Assembly (NCBI GenBank): GCA_964500445.1
Contig: CAZCOG010000001.1
Span: forward strand, 186,001-250,000
Direction: 5' to 3'
DNA: 64,000 bases
From: Persicitalea sp964500445
Lineage (GTDB): Bacteria > Bacteroidota > Bacteroidia > Cytophagales > Spirosomataceae
The notes beneath the pieces are model-generated. The model did not search any database. It saw only the letters and a program-made list of their open reading frames with translations, and had not been told where the DNA came from. Both the position numbers and the translations under genes were made by a program. The first letter of the stretch is position 1; every line of letters begins with the position of its first letter. Of the stretch, positions 24,336 to 33,820 are shown piece after piece.

Positions 24336-27300
24336 ATGAAAAAATTCGACGATTGTACGTGCGCTCTTCAGCCGGAGAGGCATGACCTAAATTTACTGAG
24401 AATCATGAAACTGACCGCCGCATTACTATGGGTGGCCATGATGGGGGTAAGTGCCGAGGGCTTTTCGCAAAAAGACCGCATGGACATACACCTTAAAAAC
24501 GGCAACCTGGCCCAACTGTTCCGGCAAATCCAGGAACAGACCGATTATCTGATCTTCTACAAGGATAAAATGCTGGAAGAAACCCCGGCAAATGCCCTGA
24601 ATCTGGACATGACTAACGAGAAGGTTTCAGTGATTCTGGCGAAAGCCCTGCGGCAGTCGGGCCTTACCTATCAGCTCACCGGTCGGCAGATTGTCATCGT
24701 GCCAATCGCAAAAGAAAGAAGGAGCACGGCTCCGGTTTCGCAGCCGAAAGCGGAACCAGAGCCCGTCCTGGCTGATCCGCTGCGGTTGGTGTCGGGTATG
24801 GTGAAGGACGCCAAGGGGCAACCGCTCCCCGGCGCAACCGTAAAAATCAAAGGCACGCTACGGGGTACTTCGACCAACGGCGAAGGGCACTTCTCGATCG
24901 AGGCCGAAGAAGGCGAAGTACTGCAGATTTCCTACATCGGCTTTCTGGGCAAAGAAGTAAAAATTGGCAGCCAGACCAGTCTCACGATCCAGCTTCAGGA
25001 AGATGTGGCCGGCCTGGAAGAGCTTGTGGTCGTGGGCTACGGGGTACAGAAAAAGGTCAACGTCACGGGTTCGGTAAGCAGCATCGATGCCGAAGACATC
25101 GAAAGCCGCCCCGTTACCTCGGTTACCTCGGCCCTGCAGGGTCTGATGCCCGGCGTGACCGTCCGCAACAGTACCGCGCTGCCCGGCCAGGGTGCCGGCA
25201 GCATTCGCATCCGGGGTATCGGTACCCTGGGCGACTCGGAACCCCTGGTGGTGATCGACGGCATCCCCGGTGGCAACCTGAGCATCCTCAATCCTGACGA
25301 TATTCAAAGCATCTCGGTGCTGAAAGACGCCGCTTCCTCGTCTATCTACGGGGTACGCGGAGCCAACGGGGTCATTCTGGTAACGACCAAAAAAGGCAAA
25401 GAAGGCACGCAGCCCAACATTTCGTACGGGGGGTACTTTGGGCTACAGACACCCACGGCTCTGCCCGATTTTCTGGGCTCGCCTGAGTACATGGAGTTAT
25501 TGAACGAAGCGCAGCGCAACGTGGGCCGCAACCCCACGTACACCGACGGCGAGATCGAGATTGCCCGCAATGGCTCCGATCCCAACTACTACGCCAACAC
25601 CAACTGGATCGAGGAAATCTACAAACCCAGTGCGCCCCAGCAAAATCATAACCTGAGTATCAACGGCGGCGCCAGCAACCTCAACTACTACGTTTCCTAC
25701 GGTCTGCTCAAAGAAGGCGGCCTGATTACGGGCGACAACTACAGCGCCAACCGTCACAACATCCGGGTACGCCTCAACACCACGCTGATCGACCGCATTC
25801 AGCTGGATGCCAACTTGGGGTACATCGACCGCAGCTATTCGGGCTCGTCCGAGGGCGTGGGTGCCGGATCGGGGCCTATCTACGCCGCCCATCAGATATT
25901 ACCCCTGGTGCCCGTGCGGTTCACTACCGGGGGCTGGGGCTACATCGGCGGGCAACGCAACCCCATTGCCGTAACTACCGACGGTGGTACTAATGCCTTC
26001 GGTTCGCAGGAATTTACGGGCAACCTGAACGCGACCATCAAACTGGCCGACGGCCTGAGCTTGCGCGGGCAGTACGGCCTGATCCAGTCCAATTCCAGCC
26101 GGACCATTTTTAACAAAACCATCAACTACTATAGTCCCGACGACGGCTCGCTGATTTACCAGACCAACCCGGTGAATAAGATCGACGTGCGCGATTATAT
26201 TTCCCGCTACCAGACCTTCATCGGAGTCCTGCAGTACGATAAAAATTTCAGCGATATCCACACCATTAATGCCATTCTGGGAGCTTCGCAGGAGAAAACA
26301 GTTGGTTCCAGCTTCGGGGCTACCCGCACCAATCTGGCTTCGCAGGACGTCCCCTCCATTAATATCGGGACTGAAAACCAGCTAAACTTCGGGGGAGCAG
26401 CCCACAACGCACTGCAATCGCTCTTTGGCCGCGTCAATTACGGATTCCGCAGCAAGTACCTTGCCGAAGTCAATTTCCGGTACGATGGCTCCTCGCGTTT
26501 CGCGCCCGACGTCCGCTGGAACCTGTTTACCTCGGCTTCGCTGGGGTGGGTATTTTCCGAAGAAAAGTTTTTCAAAGGACTCACCAATGTCATCGAGTCG
26601 GGCAAGCTACGGGCCTCGTACGGCTCGCAGGGCAATGACCGGGTGGGCAGCGACTACGCCTACCTGGCCACGCTGGGTCCGGTCAACAATGTATTTCCCA
26701 TCGGCAACGCCTACACGATTGGGTACCGCCAGCAGAGTATCCCCAATCGGCTGCTGACCTGGGAGTCGGTCATTAAGAAAAATATCGGTTTGGATTTGGT
26801 ATTTCTCGGGGGACGCCTGGGGGTAACGGCGGATGTTTTTGAAAACAATACCAACGACATCCTGCTCTCGGTACCCCTGCCCGATGTGCTGGGCGTAGGC
26901 ACTTCCTATCCGCCCCAGAATGCCGGTAAAGTGCAGAATCGCGGCTGGGAAATTCAGGCTTCGTGGCGCGACCAGATCGGCGATTTCCGCTACGCGATCA
27001 ATTCCAACCTTTCGGACGTAAAAAACAAGGTCGTAAGCCTCGGCGGGGTACCTCCTACCATTGGCGACCGCATCCGTATGGTGGGCGAGCCCATCGATGC
27101 GTTCTACGGTCTGGTGGCCGAGCGCCTGGCGCAGGAGTCAGACTTTACCTACGACGCCGAAACCCAGAAATACACCCCCAATTTCCCCATCATTGCCGGT
27201 GATCCGGTGGCTCCCGGCGATGTCATCTATCAGGATCTGGACGGCGACGGCGTCATCAGTCTGGATAAAGACCGGAAGGTAATCGGTAACGCCATTCCGC

Positions 27301-27773
27301 GCTTTACGTACGGCTTCCGGACTGAGCTGGGCTGGAAAGGTATTGATTTCAGCTTTTTCCTTCAGGGCGTGGGCAAGGTCGACGGCTACCTGCAGGGCGC
27401 TTCGCGCCACGCGCTAATCAATGAAGGCTCATTGCCGCAGACTGTCCACCTGGACCGCTGGACACCCGAAAACACTGACGCCAGCTACCCCCGCCTTACC
27501 TACCAGCAATCCTACAATCAGCGACTCTCTACCTATTGGCTTGAGGACGCCTCGTACCTGCGCCTGAAAAACATTCAACTTGGGTACACGCTTCCCGCCA
27601 CGCTGACCCAGAAGTTCCGGGTGAGCCGCCTGCGGGTGTACGCCTCGGCTGATAATCTTCTTACCAAATCCGATTTCTTCTACGGCTACGATCCCGAAAC
27701 CCCGGTGACCAGCGGGGGCTTCTATCCGCAGGTAAAGACCTTCGTGTTCGGATTGAATATTAATCTCAAATAG
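24336..27773 (+). CDS. SusC/RagA-type TonB-linked outer-membrane transporter (locus A)
   Basis: A 1145-residue receptor. The N-terminal extension (MKKFDDCTCALQPERHDLNL) precedes the hydrophobic signal region (LTAALLWVAMMGVSAEG). An STN domain lies at about 48-122 (HLKNGNLAQLFRQIQEQTDY), CarboxypepD_reg at about 152-235 (VSGMVKDAKGQPLPGATVKI), the TonB box/SusC signature at about 230-245 (ELVVVGYGVQKKVNVTGSVS), the plug at about 250-355 (DAASSSIYGVRGANGVILVT) and the barrel to the end. It imports an oligosaccharide or similar ligand with the SusD 7 bp downstream. The STN domain links it to the FecR/sigma pair upstream. Confidence 0.95.
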   Translation: MKKFDDCTCALQPERHDLNLLRIMKLTAALLWVAMMGVSAEGFSQKDRMDIHLKNGNLAQLFRQIQEQTDYLIFYKDKMLEETPANALNLDMTNEKVSVILAKALRQSGLTYQLTGRQIVIVPIAKERRSTAPVSQPKAEPEPVLADPLRLVSGMVKDAKGQPLPGATVKIKGTLRGTSTNGEGHFSIEAEEGEVLQISYIGFLGKEVKIGSQTSLTIQLQEDVAGLEELVVVGYGVQKKVNVTGSVSSIDAEDIESRPVTSVTSALQGLMPGVTVRNSTALPGQGAGSIRIRGIGTLGDSEPLVVIDGIPGGNLSILNPDDIQSISVLKDAASSSIYGVRGANGVILVTTKKGKEGTQPNISYGGYFGLQTPTALPDFLGSPEYMELLNEAQRNVGRNPTYTDGEIEIARNGSDPNYYANTNWIEEIYKPSAPQQNHNLSINGGASNLNYYVSYGLLKEGGLITGDNYSANRHNIRVRLNTTLIDRIQLDANLGYIDRSYSGSSEGVGAGSGPIYAAHQILPLVPVRFTTGGWGYIGGQRNPIAVTTDGGTNAFGSQEFTGNLNATIKLADGLSLRGQYGLIQSNSSRTIFNKTINYYSPDDGSLIYQTNPVNKIDVRDYISRYQTFIGVLQYDKNFSDIHTINAILGASQEKTVGSSFGATRTNLASQDVPSINIGTENQLNFGGAAHNALQSLFGRVNYGFRSKYLAEVNFRYDGSSRFAPDVRWNLFTSASLGWVFSEEKFFKGLTNVIESGKLRASYGSQGNDRVGSDYAYLATLGPVNNVFPIGNAYTIGYRQQSIPNRLLTWESVIKKNIGLDLVFLGGRLGVTADVFENNTNDILLSVPLPDVLGVGTSYPPQNAGKVQNRGWEIQASWRDQIGDFRYAINSNLSDVKNKVVSLGGVPPTIGDRIRMVGEPIDAFYGLVAERLAQESDFTYDAETQKYTPNFPIIAGDPVAPGDVIYQDLDGDGVISLDKDRKVIGNAIPRFTYGFRTELGWKGIDFSFFLQGVGKVDGYLQGASRHALINEGSLPQTVHLDRWTPENTDASYPRLTYQQSYNQRLSTYWLEDASYLRLKNIQLGYTLPATLTQKFRVSRLRVYASADNLLTKSDFFYGYDPETPVTSGGFYPQVKTFVFGLNINLK

Positions 27774-27780
27774 TCAACTC

Positions 27781-29427
27781 ATGAAAAAGAAACTAGTATA
27801 TCTCATTACGCTGCTTACGCTCACGCTGGGTTCCTGTCAGGATGATTTTCTGGACCGGGTACCCCTGGATGAAATCGCGGACGAAACCTTCTGGAAGAAC
27901 GAAGAGCAGCTCCAGTTGGCCGCCAACGCTATTTACAACAACATAAAGGCCAAGAATACCGTCGACATGGAAAACATGGGCGACAACACCCTGTGGCCTT
28001 CCAATACGAATTATCTGCAAATTGGCAGCGGCAACTTCGGCCCCGACCTGGGTACTTTGAACAGCGAGTGGCGCAACATGTACTCGGGCATCCGGGAGTG
28101 CAACACGTTTCTGGAAAACTACCAGCAGGCCGAAGTAGCGGTGCCTGCCCGCAAGGAAGCGCTGGCCGCCGAGGTCCGCACCATCCGGGCTTACCTGTAC
28201 GGCTACCTGACGTTTTTGTTCGGCGATGTGCCCCTCGTCACCGAAACGCTGGACATCGATGAACTCTACGGGCCCCGCGACCCGCAGGCGCAGGTCGTGG
28301 ACTTTATCCTGACCGAGCTGGAAGATGCCGCCGCCAAACTACCCACGGCCATCCCCACGGGGAGCAACCTGGGTAAAATAAACAAAGGAGCCGCGCTGGC
28401 GCTCAAAGCCCGCTACGCCCTGTATGCCGGTCGCTACGAAGTGGCCGAAAAAGCCGCCAAAGATGTCATGGACCTGGGAATCTACCAGCTTTTCAGTACG
28501 GGAAATCCCAAGACCAGCTACAATGCGCTCTTCACCTATGCAGGCAAACTGTCCGCCGGCAGGAATAGGGAAACGATCCTGGCCCGGCCTCATCTGGAAG
28601 AAGTCAATTTTCACAACCTCAGCCGCGAAATCCAGGTGCCCGACCAGAACGCCCGCTGGAATCCTACCAAATCGCTGGTGGACTCCTACCTGATGATCGA
28701 CGGCCTGCCCATTGAGAAATCGCCGCTTTACGAAGAAAACAGCTACGAAGATGTCTTCGAAAACCGCGATCCCCGCATGACCCAGACGATCCTGGCCCCC
28801 GGCTCGCCCTGGGGCGGACGCTACGACGGGAATCCCGCCAACACCGACCCGGCCATTTTTACGGCCCCCAAATTCCGCTCCGACCGCCGGGGTTCGGTGA
28901 CCATTACCGGCTACTACTTCACCAAGTACGTGGAGCCGTCCACGGTCTCGCGGGTGGGCCGCGATGCCAACGACATTCACCTGATCCGCTACGCCGAAGT
29001 ACTGCTCACCTACGCCGAGGCCCGCTTCGAGCAGGGCAAGCTGACGCAAGCCGACGTAGACCTGACCATCAATAAAATTCGCGCCCGCGTGGGTATGAAA
29101 CCCATGGTACTCACCGAACTGACCGCCAACGGGCTGGACGTACGCGAAGAAATTCGCCGCGAACGCCGGGTGGAACTGGCCCTGGAAGGACAGCGCTACT
29201 TTGACATCCGCCGCTGGCAGCAGGGCGAGCTGCTAGCGCAGGACGTGAAAGGCATGAAAGCCGCTTGGGCCAAAGTACCCGCCGATGTGGCCAACCTGCG
29301 TACCGACGACGAAGGCTACATCGTAGCCGCTACGGGCCGTACTTTTGCCCCTAAAAACTACCTGTGGCCCGTCCCGCTCGAACAAACCCAGCGTAACCCC
29401 GCCCTGGGACAAAATCCCGGCTGGTAA
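27781..29427 (+). CDS. SusD/RagB-family nutrient-binding lipoprotein (locus A)
   Basis: A 548-residue surface lipoprotein with lipobox TLGSC and Cys19, then QDDFLDRVPLDEIADETFW, the usual SusD start. TPR-like helices include EVRTIRAYLYGYLTFLFGDV; the C-terminal SusD part has IRRERRVELALEGQRYFDIR and ends PALGQNPGW, as is common in the family. It starts 7 bp after susC and so is in the same transcript. Captures the ligand at the cell surface for SusC. Confidence 0.95.
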   Translation: MKKKLVYLITLLTLTLGSCQDDFLDRVPLDEIADETFWKNEEQLQLAANAIYNNIKAKNTVDMENMGDNTLWPSNTNYLQIGSGNFGPDLGTLNSEWRNMYSGIRECNTFLENYQQAEVAVPARKEALAAEVRTIRAYLYGYLTFLFGDVPLVTETLDIDELYGPRDPQAQVVDFILTELEDAAAKLPTAIPTGSNLGKINKGAALALKARYALYAGRYEVAEKAAKDVMDLGIYQLFSTGNPKTSYNALFTYAGKLSAGRNRETILARPHLEEVNFHNLSREIQVPDQNARWNPTKSLVDSYLMIDGLPIEKSPLYEENSYEDVFENRDPRMTQTILAPGSPWGGRYDGNPANTDPAIFTAPKFRSDRRGSVTITGYYFTKYVEPSTVSRVGRDANDIHLIRYAEVLLTYAEARFEQGKLTQADVDLTINKIRARVGMKPMVLTELTANGLDVREEIRRERRVELALEGQRYFDIRRWQQGELLAQDVKGMKAAWAKVPADVANLRTDDEGYIVAATGRTFAPKNYLWPVPLEQTQRNPALGQNPGW

Positions 29428-29439
29428 ACATTGATTCTT

Positions 29440-30258
29440 ATGAAAAAACTACTGTACGTTCTAGGTCTGCTGATTACCTTTTCCGCCTGTGGAAAAGGCA
29501 GCGAAACCGTGGAGAAAGAACCGGAAGTACCCGTCCGTAAAGGCGATCTCAAGGTGATGACTTATAACATCCACCATTGCAATCCGCCTTCCGAAAAAGA
29601 CAAAATCGACGTGGACGCCATCGCCCGGGTCATCAACCAAGAAAAGCCCGATCTGGTCGCGCTACAGGAGGTAGATGTCCACACCGAACGCTCCGGCAAA
29701 AGTCTGGATCAGGCGCGTGAATTGGCCCGGCTCACGGGGATGCACTCGTATTTCAAGAAAGCGCTTGACTATCAGGGCGGCGAGTACGGCGTGGCCGTGC
29801 TGTCACGCTTCCCGATCGTGGATTCGGCGGGGTACCTGCTCCCCCGCAGTCCCGAACTTGGTGGCGAAGATCGCGCCGTGGCGGCCATCACGGTGGAAGT
29901 ACCCGGCAAAGGCAAAATCCTCTTTGCCAGCACTCACCTGGATCTAAAAGAAGGAAACCGAGTGACCGAATCGGCGCAGATCGTAGAGCATTTCAAAGAC
30001 GCGGAGCTTCCCATGATTCTGGGGGGTGATTTCAATGCCTTGCCCGAAAGCGCGACGATCAGCTACCTCGACCAGCATTTTACCCGTACCTGCAAGCAAA
30101 ACTGCCTGCCCACGATTCCCGTCGACAGCCCCAACCGAACCATCGATTTTATCATGTTCAAACCCGCAGCAAGTTTCAGAGCGATATCTACCCGGGTAAT
30201 TTCCGAGAAGTACGCCTCGGATCATTTGCCCGTAGTAGCCGAGCTGCGACTGGAATAG
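29440..30258 (+). CDS. endonuclease/exonuclease/phosphatase-family lipoprotein
   Basis: A 272-residue protein from ATG 29440; a TTG nine bases upstream is the alternative. Lipobox FSAC at about residue 18. The EEP fold motifs are all present: VMTYNIHHCN, LVALQEVDVHTERSG (Glu), FASTHLDL, GGDFNALPES, RTIDFIMF and the final SDHLPVVAEL (Asp-His). It starts 12 bp after susD and is in the same operon. Members cut phosphodiester or phosphomonoester bonds; in a SusCD locus a phosphorylated glycan, phospholipid head group or nucleic acid is a possible target (inference). A terminator follows. Confidence 0.88.
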   Translation: MKKLLYVLGLLITFSACGKGSETVEKEPEVPVRKGDLKVMTYNIHHCNPPSEKDKIDVDAIARVINQEKPDLVALQEVDVHTERSGKSLDQARELARLTGMHSYFKKALDYQGGEYGVAVLSRFPIVDSAGYLLPRSPELGGEDRAVAAITVEVPGKGKILFASTHLDLKEGNRVTESAQIVEHFKDAELPMILGGDFNALPESATISYLDQHFTRTCKQNCLPTIPVDSPNRTIDFIMFKPAASFRAISTRVISEKYASDHLPVVAELRLE

Positions 30259-30287
30259 GCATTGCGAAAGCGAGAAGTTGTACTACG

Positions 30288-30334
30288 AAGCCCGGGTTGG
30301 TCTGAATATCATTCGGACCGATCCGGGCTTTTTT
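30288..30334 (+). terminator. Rho-independent terminator at the end of the susCD-EEP operon
   Basis: Outer arms AAGCCCGG / CCGGGCTT and inner arms ttggtctgaa / ttcggaccga form a long stem with a TATCA loop, followed by T6. It separates the sulfatase gene from the susCD-EEP transcript. Confidence 0.85.
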
Positions 30335-30528
30335 GCTGACTGGTCTATCAAAGTCTGGAAAAATATTTTGGAAGACCGACCTCGGCCGAATGAGCCGCAG
30401 GACACGCCCGGCTTCGGGAATTTCAGCCATGACTTAGGTAGTTTTTGAGTTTAGGTAGCAGGTCTGATCCGGGGCTTGGGTAAAAGCAGTATAAAAATGC
30501 TTTTTTGCTTACAAATCCGACTACAAAT

Positions 30529-32328
30529 ATGCCTTTCCTGTTACCTGATTCCTTGCTCAGAAAAGCCGCCGTTACTCTGTTTGTACTGCTGTGCCTGGCC
30601 TTTTCCGGGAGCCAGGCACAGCGGACTGAAAGACCTAACGTACTCCTCATCATGGCTGACGACATGGGTTTTGGTGACATTCGCATGGCCGGAAACCCGA
30701 ATATCCACACGCCCAACCTGGATCAGCTTTCCGCGGAAAGTACTAATTTCACCAACTTCTACGTGTCGCCCGTCTGCGCCCCCACACGGGCCAGCCTGCT
30801 CACCGGGAAATACGCCCAACGGGTGGGGGTACTGAGCGTGACCAACGGCTACGAAACGCTGAATCCCGAGGCTAATACCCTGGCCGAAGCGATGACAGCG
30901 GCAGGTTACCGCACCGGATTATTCGGCAAATGGCACTTGGGCGAAAACTACCCCAGCCTGCCCAACGCGCAGGGATTTCAGGAGTTTGTCGGCTTCCGCA
31001 CGGGCCATTTCGATAACTACTTCGATCCGGTTCTGGAGCGTAATGGCGAGCCCCACCCTACAAAAGGCTATATCACCGACGTACTGACCGACGAGGTGAT
31101 TAATTTTATTAAGCAAAGCCAAAACGGCGAGCCATTCTTCTGTTATCTACCCTACAACGCGCCCCACACCCCGCTGGACGTACCGGAAGAGTACTTGAAA
31201 AAATACCAAAACAAAGGATTGGGAGAACGCGTGGAACGAGTCTACGCCATGATGGAAAACCTGGATGCCAACGTAGGTTTTCTGCTGAATTTTTTACACG
31301 AATCCGGTCTGGAAAAGAACACCATCGTCATTTTCCTGAGCGACAACGGGCCGATCGACAAGTTTCGGGGTGGGCCGGAGGACTGGCGGTTCAATGCCGG
31401 ACTGCGCGACCAGAAATTTACGGTCTACGAAGGCGGCATCCGCACCCGGTTTTTTGCCCGCTGGCCCGGTCACTTCGTACCGAACCGCACGGTGGAGGTG
31501 ATCGCCGCGCACATCGACGTGATGCCCACGCTGCTGGATTTGTGCGAAATTCAGCCGACAAACTCGCTCGATGGGGTAAGCCTCAAACCTTTGCTCACCG
31601 AAGCCAAACCCAGATGGTTTGAAAGAACCCTATTCCTGAACTACTCGCTCCAGACTTTGCAACAGCCTGCCCCCTACCCTGGCGGCATTGCCCGCATCCA
31701 ACGTTACAAAATGGTGGATGGCAAAGAGCTGTACGATCTGGAAAAGGACCCCGGCGAAAAGAAAAATCTGGCGCCAAATCTACCGCAACTACTGACCGAC
31801 CTCGATCAGCAGTACCGGGCGTGGTGGCGTAGTTTGTTTCCTGATGGCACCTACACCATCCGCCCCATTCCTGTGGGCTACGACCAAAGCCCGACGGTTC
31901 GCATCACGCCGCACCTGGGCCGGGTGCAGGGTGGGCTGGAATATACGGGCTTCCGGGGCTTGTACGGCAAAGAAAAAACGGGCATTCACCCCAGCGGCGT
32001 AGATGGCGACTGGCTCGCCCACTGGCTCACTACCGAGGATGGCGTTACCTGGAATATAGAGATAATGCAACCGGGCAGTTATGAAGTAACTCTCAACCTG
32101 CGCTGTCCGCCCGGAAACGAAGGCTCGCTGGTGCGGGTGAGCATCGGGGAGAAGTACCTCGACCGCAAAGTACCCGTGGCGGAAACGAAAATAGGTGAAT
32201 GGCGGGAAGTTTCGTGGGGCAGTTTGCAACTGACACCGGGGAAGTACAAGCTCAATATTCGGGCTGTCGGCGTAGCAGGTAGGAAAGTGATGGAGTTGGG
32301 TAGTGTAGTGATGAGTTTCACGCCTTAA
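30529..32328 (+). CDS. family S1-type sulfatase with C-terminal beta-sandwich
   Basis: A 599-residue sulfatase from ATG 30529; a TTG 24 bases upstream would add eight residues before the signal peptide. Signal peptide ends GSQAQ. Metal-binding Asp pair in LLIMADDMGFGD (44-45). The formylglycine motif CAPTRASLLTG has Cys83. Further conserved parts: GLFGKWHLGE and FLSDNGPID. After about residue 450 an extra domain (IMQPGSYEVTLNLRCPPGNE; LTPGKYKLNIRAVGV) looks like a carbohydrate-binding beta-sandwich. The Cys-type site needs a formylglycine-generating or anSME enzyme, not present in the window. Its stop overlaps that of the convergent MATE gene. Confidence 0.93.
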   Translation: MPFLLPDSLLRKAAVTLFVLLCLAFSGSQAQRTERPNVLLIMADDMGFGDIRMAGNPNIHTPNLDQLSAESTNFTNFYVSPVCAPTRASLLTGKYAQRVGVLSVTNGYETLNPEANTLAEAMTAAGYRTGLFGKWHLGENYPSLPNAQGFQEFVGFRTGHFDNYFDPVLERNGEPHPTKGYITDVLTDEVINFIKQSQNGEPFFCYLPYNAPHTPLDVPEEYLKKYQNKGLGERVERVYAMMENLDANVGFLLNFLHESGLEKNTIVIFLSDNGPIDKFRGGPEDWRFNAGLRDQKFTVYEGGIRTRFFARWPGHFVPNRTVEVIAAHIDVMPTLLDLCEIQPTNSLDGVSLKPLLTEAKPRWFERTLFLNYSLQTLQQPAPYPGGIARIQRYKMVDGKELYDLEKDPGEKKNLAPNLPQLLTDLDQQYRAWWRSLFPDGTYTIRPIPVGYDQSPTVRITPHLGRVQGGLEYTGFRGLYGKEKTGIHPSGVDGDWLAHWLTTEDGVTWNIEIMQPGSYEVTLNLRCPPGNEGSLVRVSIGEKYLDRKVPVAETKIGEWREVSWGSLQLTPGKYKLNIRAVGVAGRKVMELGSVVMSFTP

Positions 32329-33686
32329 ATCCCTACTTCTTCCGGCTCAATCTCTTCCAGCTTCACCCTCGGCAGCTTGTGATAGAATCGATAAGTCAGC
32401 AGCACGGCCGATACCGTCAGTCCCATCAATAGACCAATCCACACGCCGGGTGCGCCCATTTCCAGCGGAAAGGCCAATACGTAGCTGAGTGGCAGGGCCA
32501 CGACCCAGTAGGCAAAGAGCGTGAGTAAGGTTGGCATATTCACGTCGGCAATGCCGCGCAATACACCCAGACCGACTACCTGCACGCCGTCAGAAAGCTG
32601 GAAAAATCCGGCGATGATCACCAGCGTGGCCGCGATACGGACTACCTCGGCATTGTCACGGATATAGAGGTTGACCAGCCATTCGTTGGCCGTCAGGAAA
32701 AGAATACAACACAACCCCATGAAGATAATAGACAACAAAAAGGCCGCCGTTCCTGCCCGCTGTACCTGTGGGAGGTTGTTGCGGCCCACCGCCATCCCTA
32801 CCCGGATACTACCCGCCGCACCAATACCGGTGGCCATCATGTAGGTAGTGGAGGCCATGTTGATCGCGATTTGGTGCGCGGCCAGTTGCGCTTCGCCCAG
32901 CCAACCCACCATAATGACGGCCAACGAAAAGGCAGCAATCTCGAAGAAAAACTGAAAACCACCCGGTAAGCCCAGCCTCAGGATTTTCTCAACCAGTGGC
33001 GTGAGGGAAACGGCCTTCGCTTTTTCCAGATAGGGAAGAAAAAAACGGTCTTTTTTTACATAAAGCCAAATGGCTAATGCCATATAACAACGGGCCAGCA
33101 GCGTCCCCAGGGCCGCGCCGTTCAGCCCCATGCTATTTATCAAAAAAAAGTTAAGTACCACGTTCAGCAACAAAGCCGAAAGCGTGATGAACATCGTAAC
33201 CTTGGGACGTGAAAGTCCGTCGCACAATTGCCGGATGGCAATGAACAGCAACAAAGGCACGTTCGAAACCGTTAGGATAAGAACAAAAGGCTTGGCCATT
33301 CGCGTGACATCGTCGGTCTGCCCGAAAATCTGGAACTGCCAGGCGGCCAGCACGCAGATTAGGCCCAGCGACAGGCTCAGCAACCACGCCACCCGAATGC
33401 CCGCGCGGTACAGCCGGTTGACTTCGCCCGTATTGCGCTTGCCCAGAGCCTGCGAGATCAGGGCCGACACGATATTGAGTCCCCCCACGCCTATGCTGCC
33501 GATCAGAAAAGTAACGGAAGTGGCAATGCCGGCGGCGCCCAGCGGCACCGCCCCCAGAATCCGCCCGATCATCAGGTTGTCGGTCACGCCCATAAGTACC
33601 ACACCCAGCTGCGCAATAATGATCGGGATGCTCAGGCGCAACGTCTCGCGCATGTCGCTACGGTAAAGACGGGCCAGCGGATACAT
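32325..33686 (-). CDS. MATE-family multidrug efflux transporter
   Basis: A 453-residue membrane protein with about 12 hydrophobic segments. Family features: SIPIIIAQLGVVLMGVTDNL near the start, GGLNIVSALISQALGKRN, and the repeat-half counterpart AHQIAINMASTTYMMATGIG with RVGMAVGRNN. Such proteins export drugs or metabolites in exchange for Na+ or H+. It is a single gene that converges on the sulfatase, the two stops overlapping by four bases. No regulator is adjacent. Confidence 0.92.
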   Translation of the reverse strand: MYPLARLYRSDMRETLRLSIPIIIAQLGVVLMGVTDNLMIGRILGAVPLGAAGIATSVTFLIGSIGVGGLNIVSALISQALGKRNTGEVNRLYRAGIRVAWLLSLSLGLICVLAAWQFQIFGQTDDVTRMAKPFVLILTVSNVPLLLFIAIRQLCDGLSRPKVTMFITLSALLLNVVLNFFLINSMGLNGAALGTLLARCYMALAIWLYVKKDRFFLPYLEKAKAVSLTPLVEKILRLGLPGGFQFFFEIAAFSLAVIMVGWLGEAQLAAHQIAINMASTTYMMATGIGAAGSIRVGMAVGRNNLPQVQRAGTAAFLLSIIFMGLCCILFLTANEWLVNLYIRDNAEVVRIAATLVIIAGFFQLSDGVQVVGLGVLRGIADVNMPTLLTLFAYWVVALPLSYVLAFPLEMGAPGVWIGLLMGLTVSAVLLTYRFYHKLPRVKLEEIEPEEVGI

Positions 33687-33820
33687 GTAGTTAATTTTTT
33701 TGAACTAAAAAGTCCGCAAAGGTAGCGATTGCTTCGCGAAACATAGGGGGGCCTGAGAGGTCAGGTCCTGTTTCTAACAAAATCTTCTTAATTTTGTCAA
33801 CCAATTAATCCCAAAATCTT

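Noticed and set aside
28339..29049. 236-residue minus-strand open frame inside susD
   Set aside because: Shadow of the susD coding sequence caused by high GC3; no recognisable domain.
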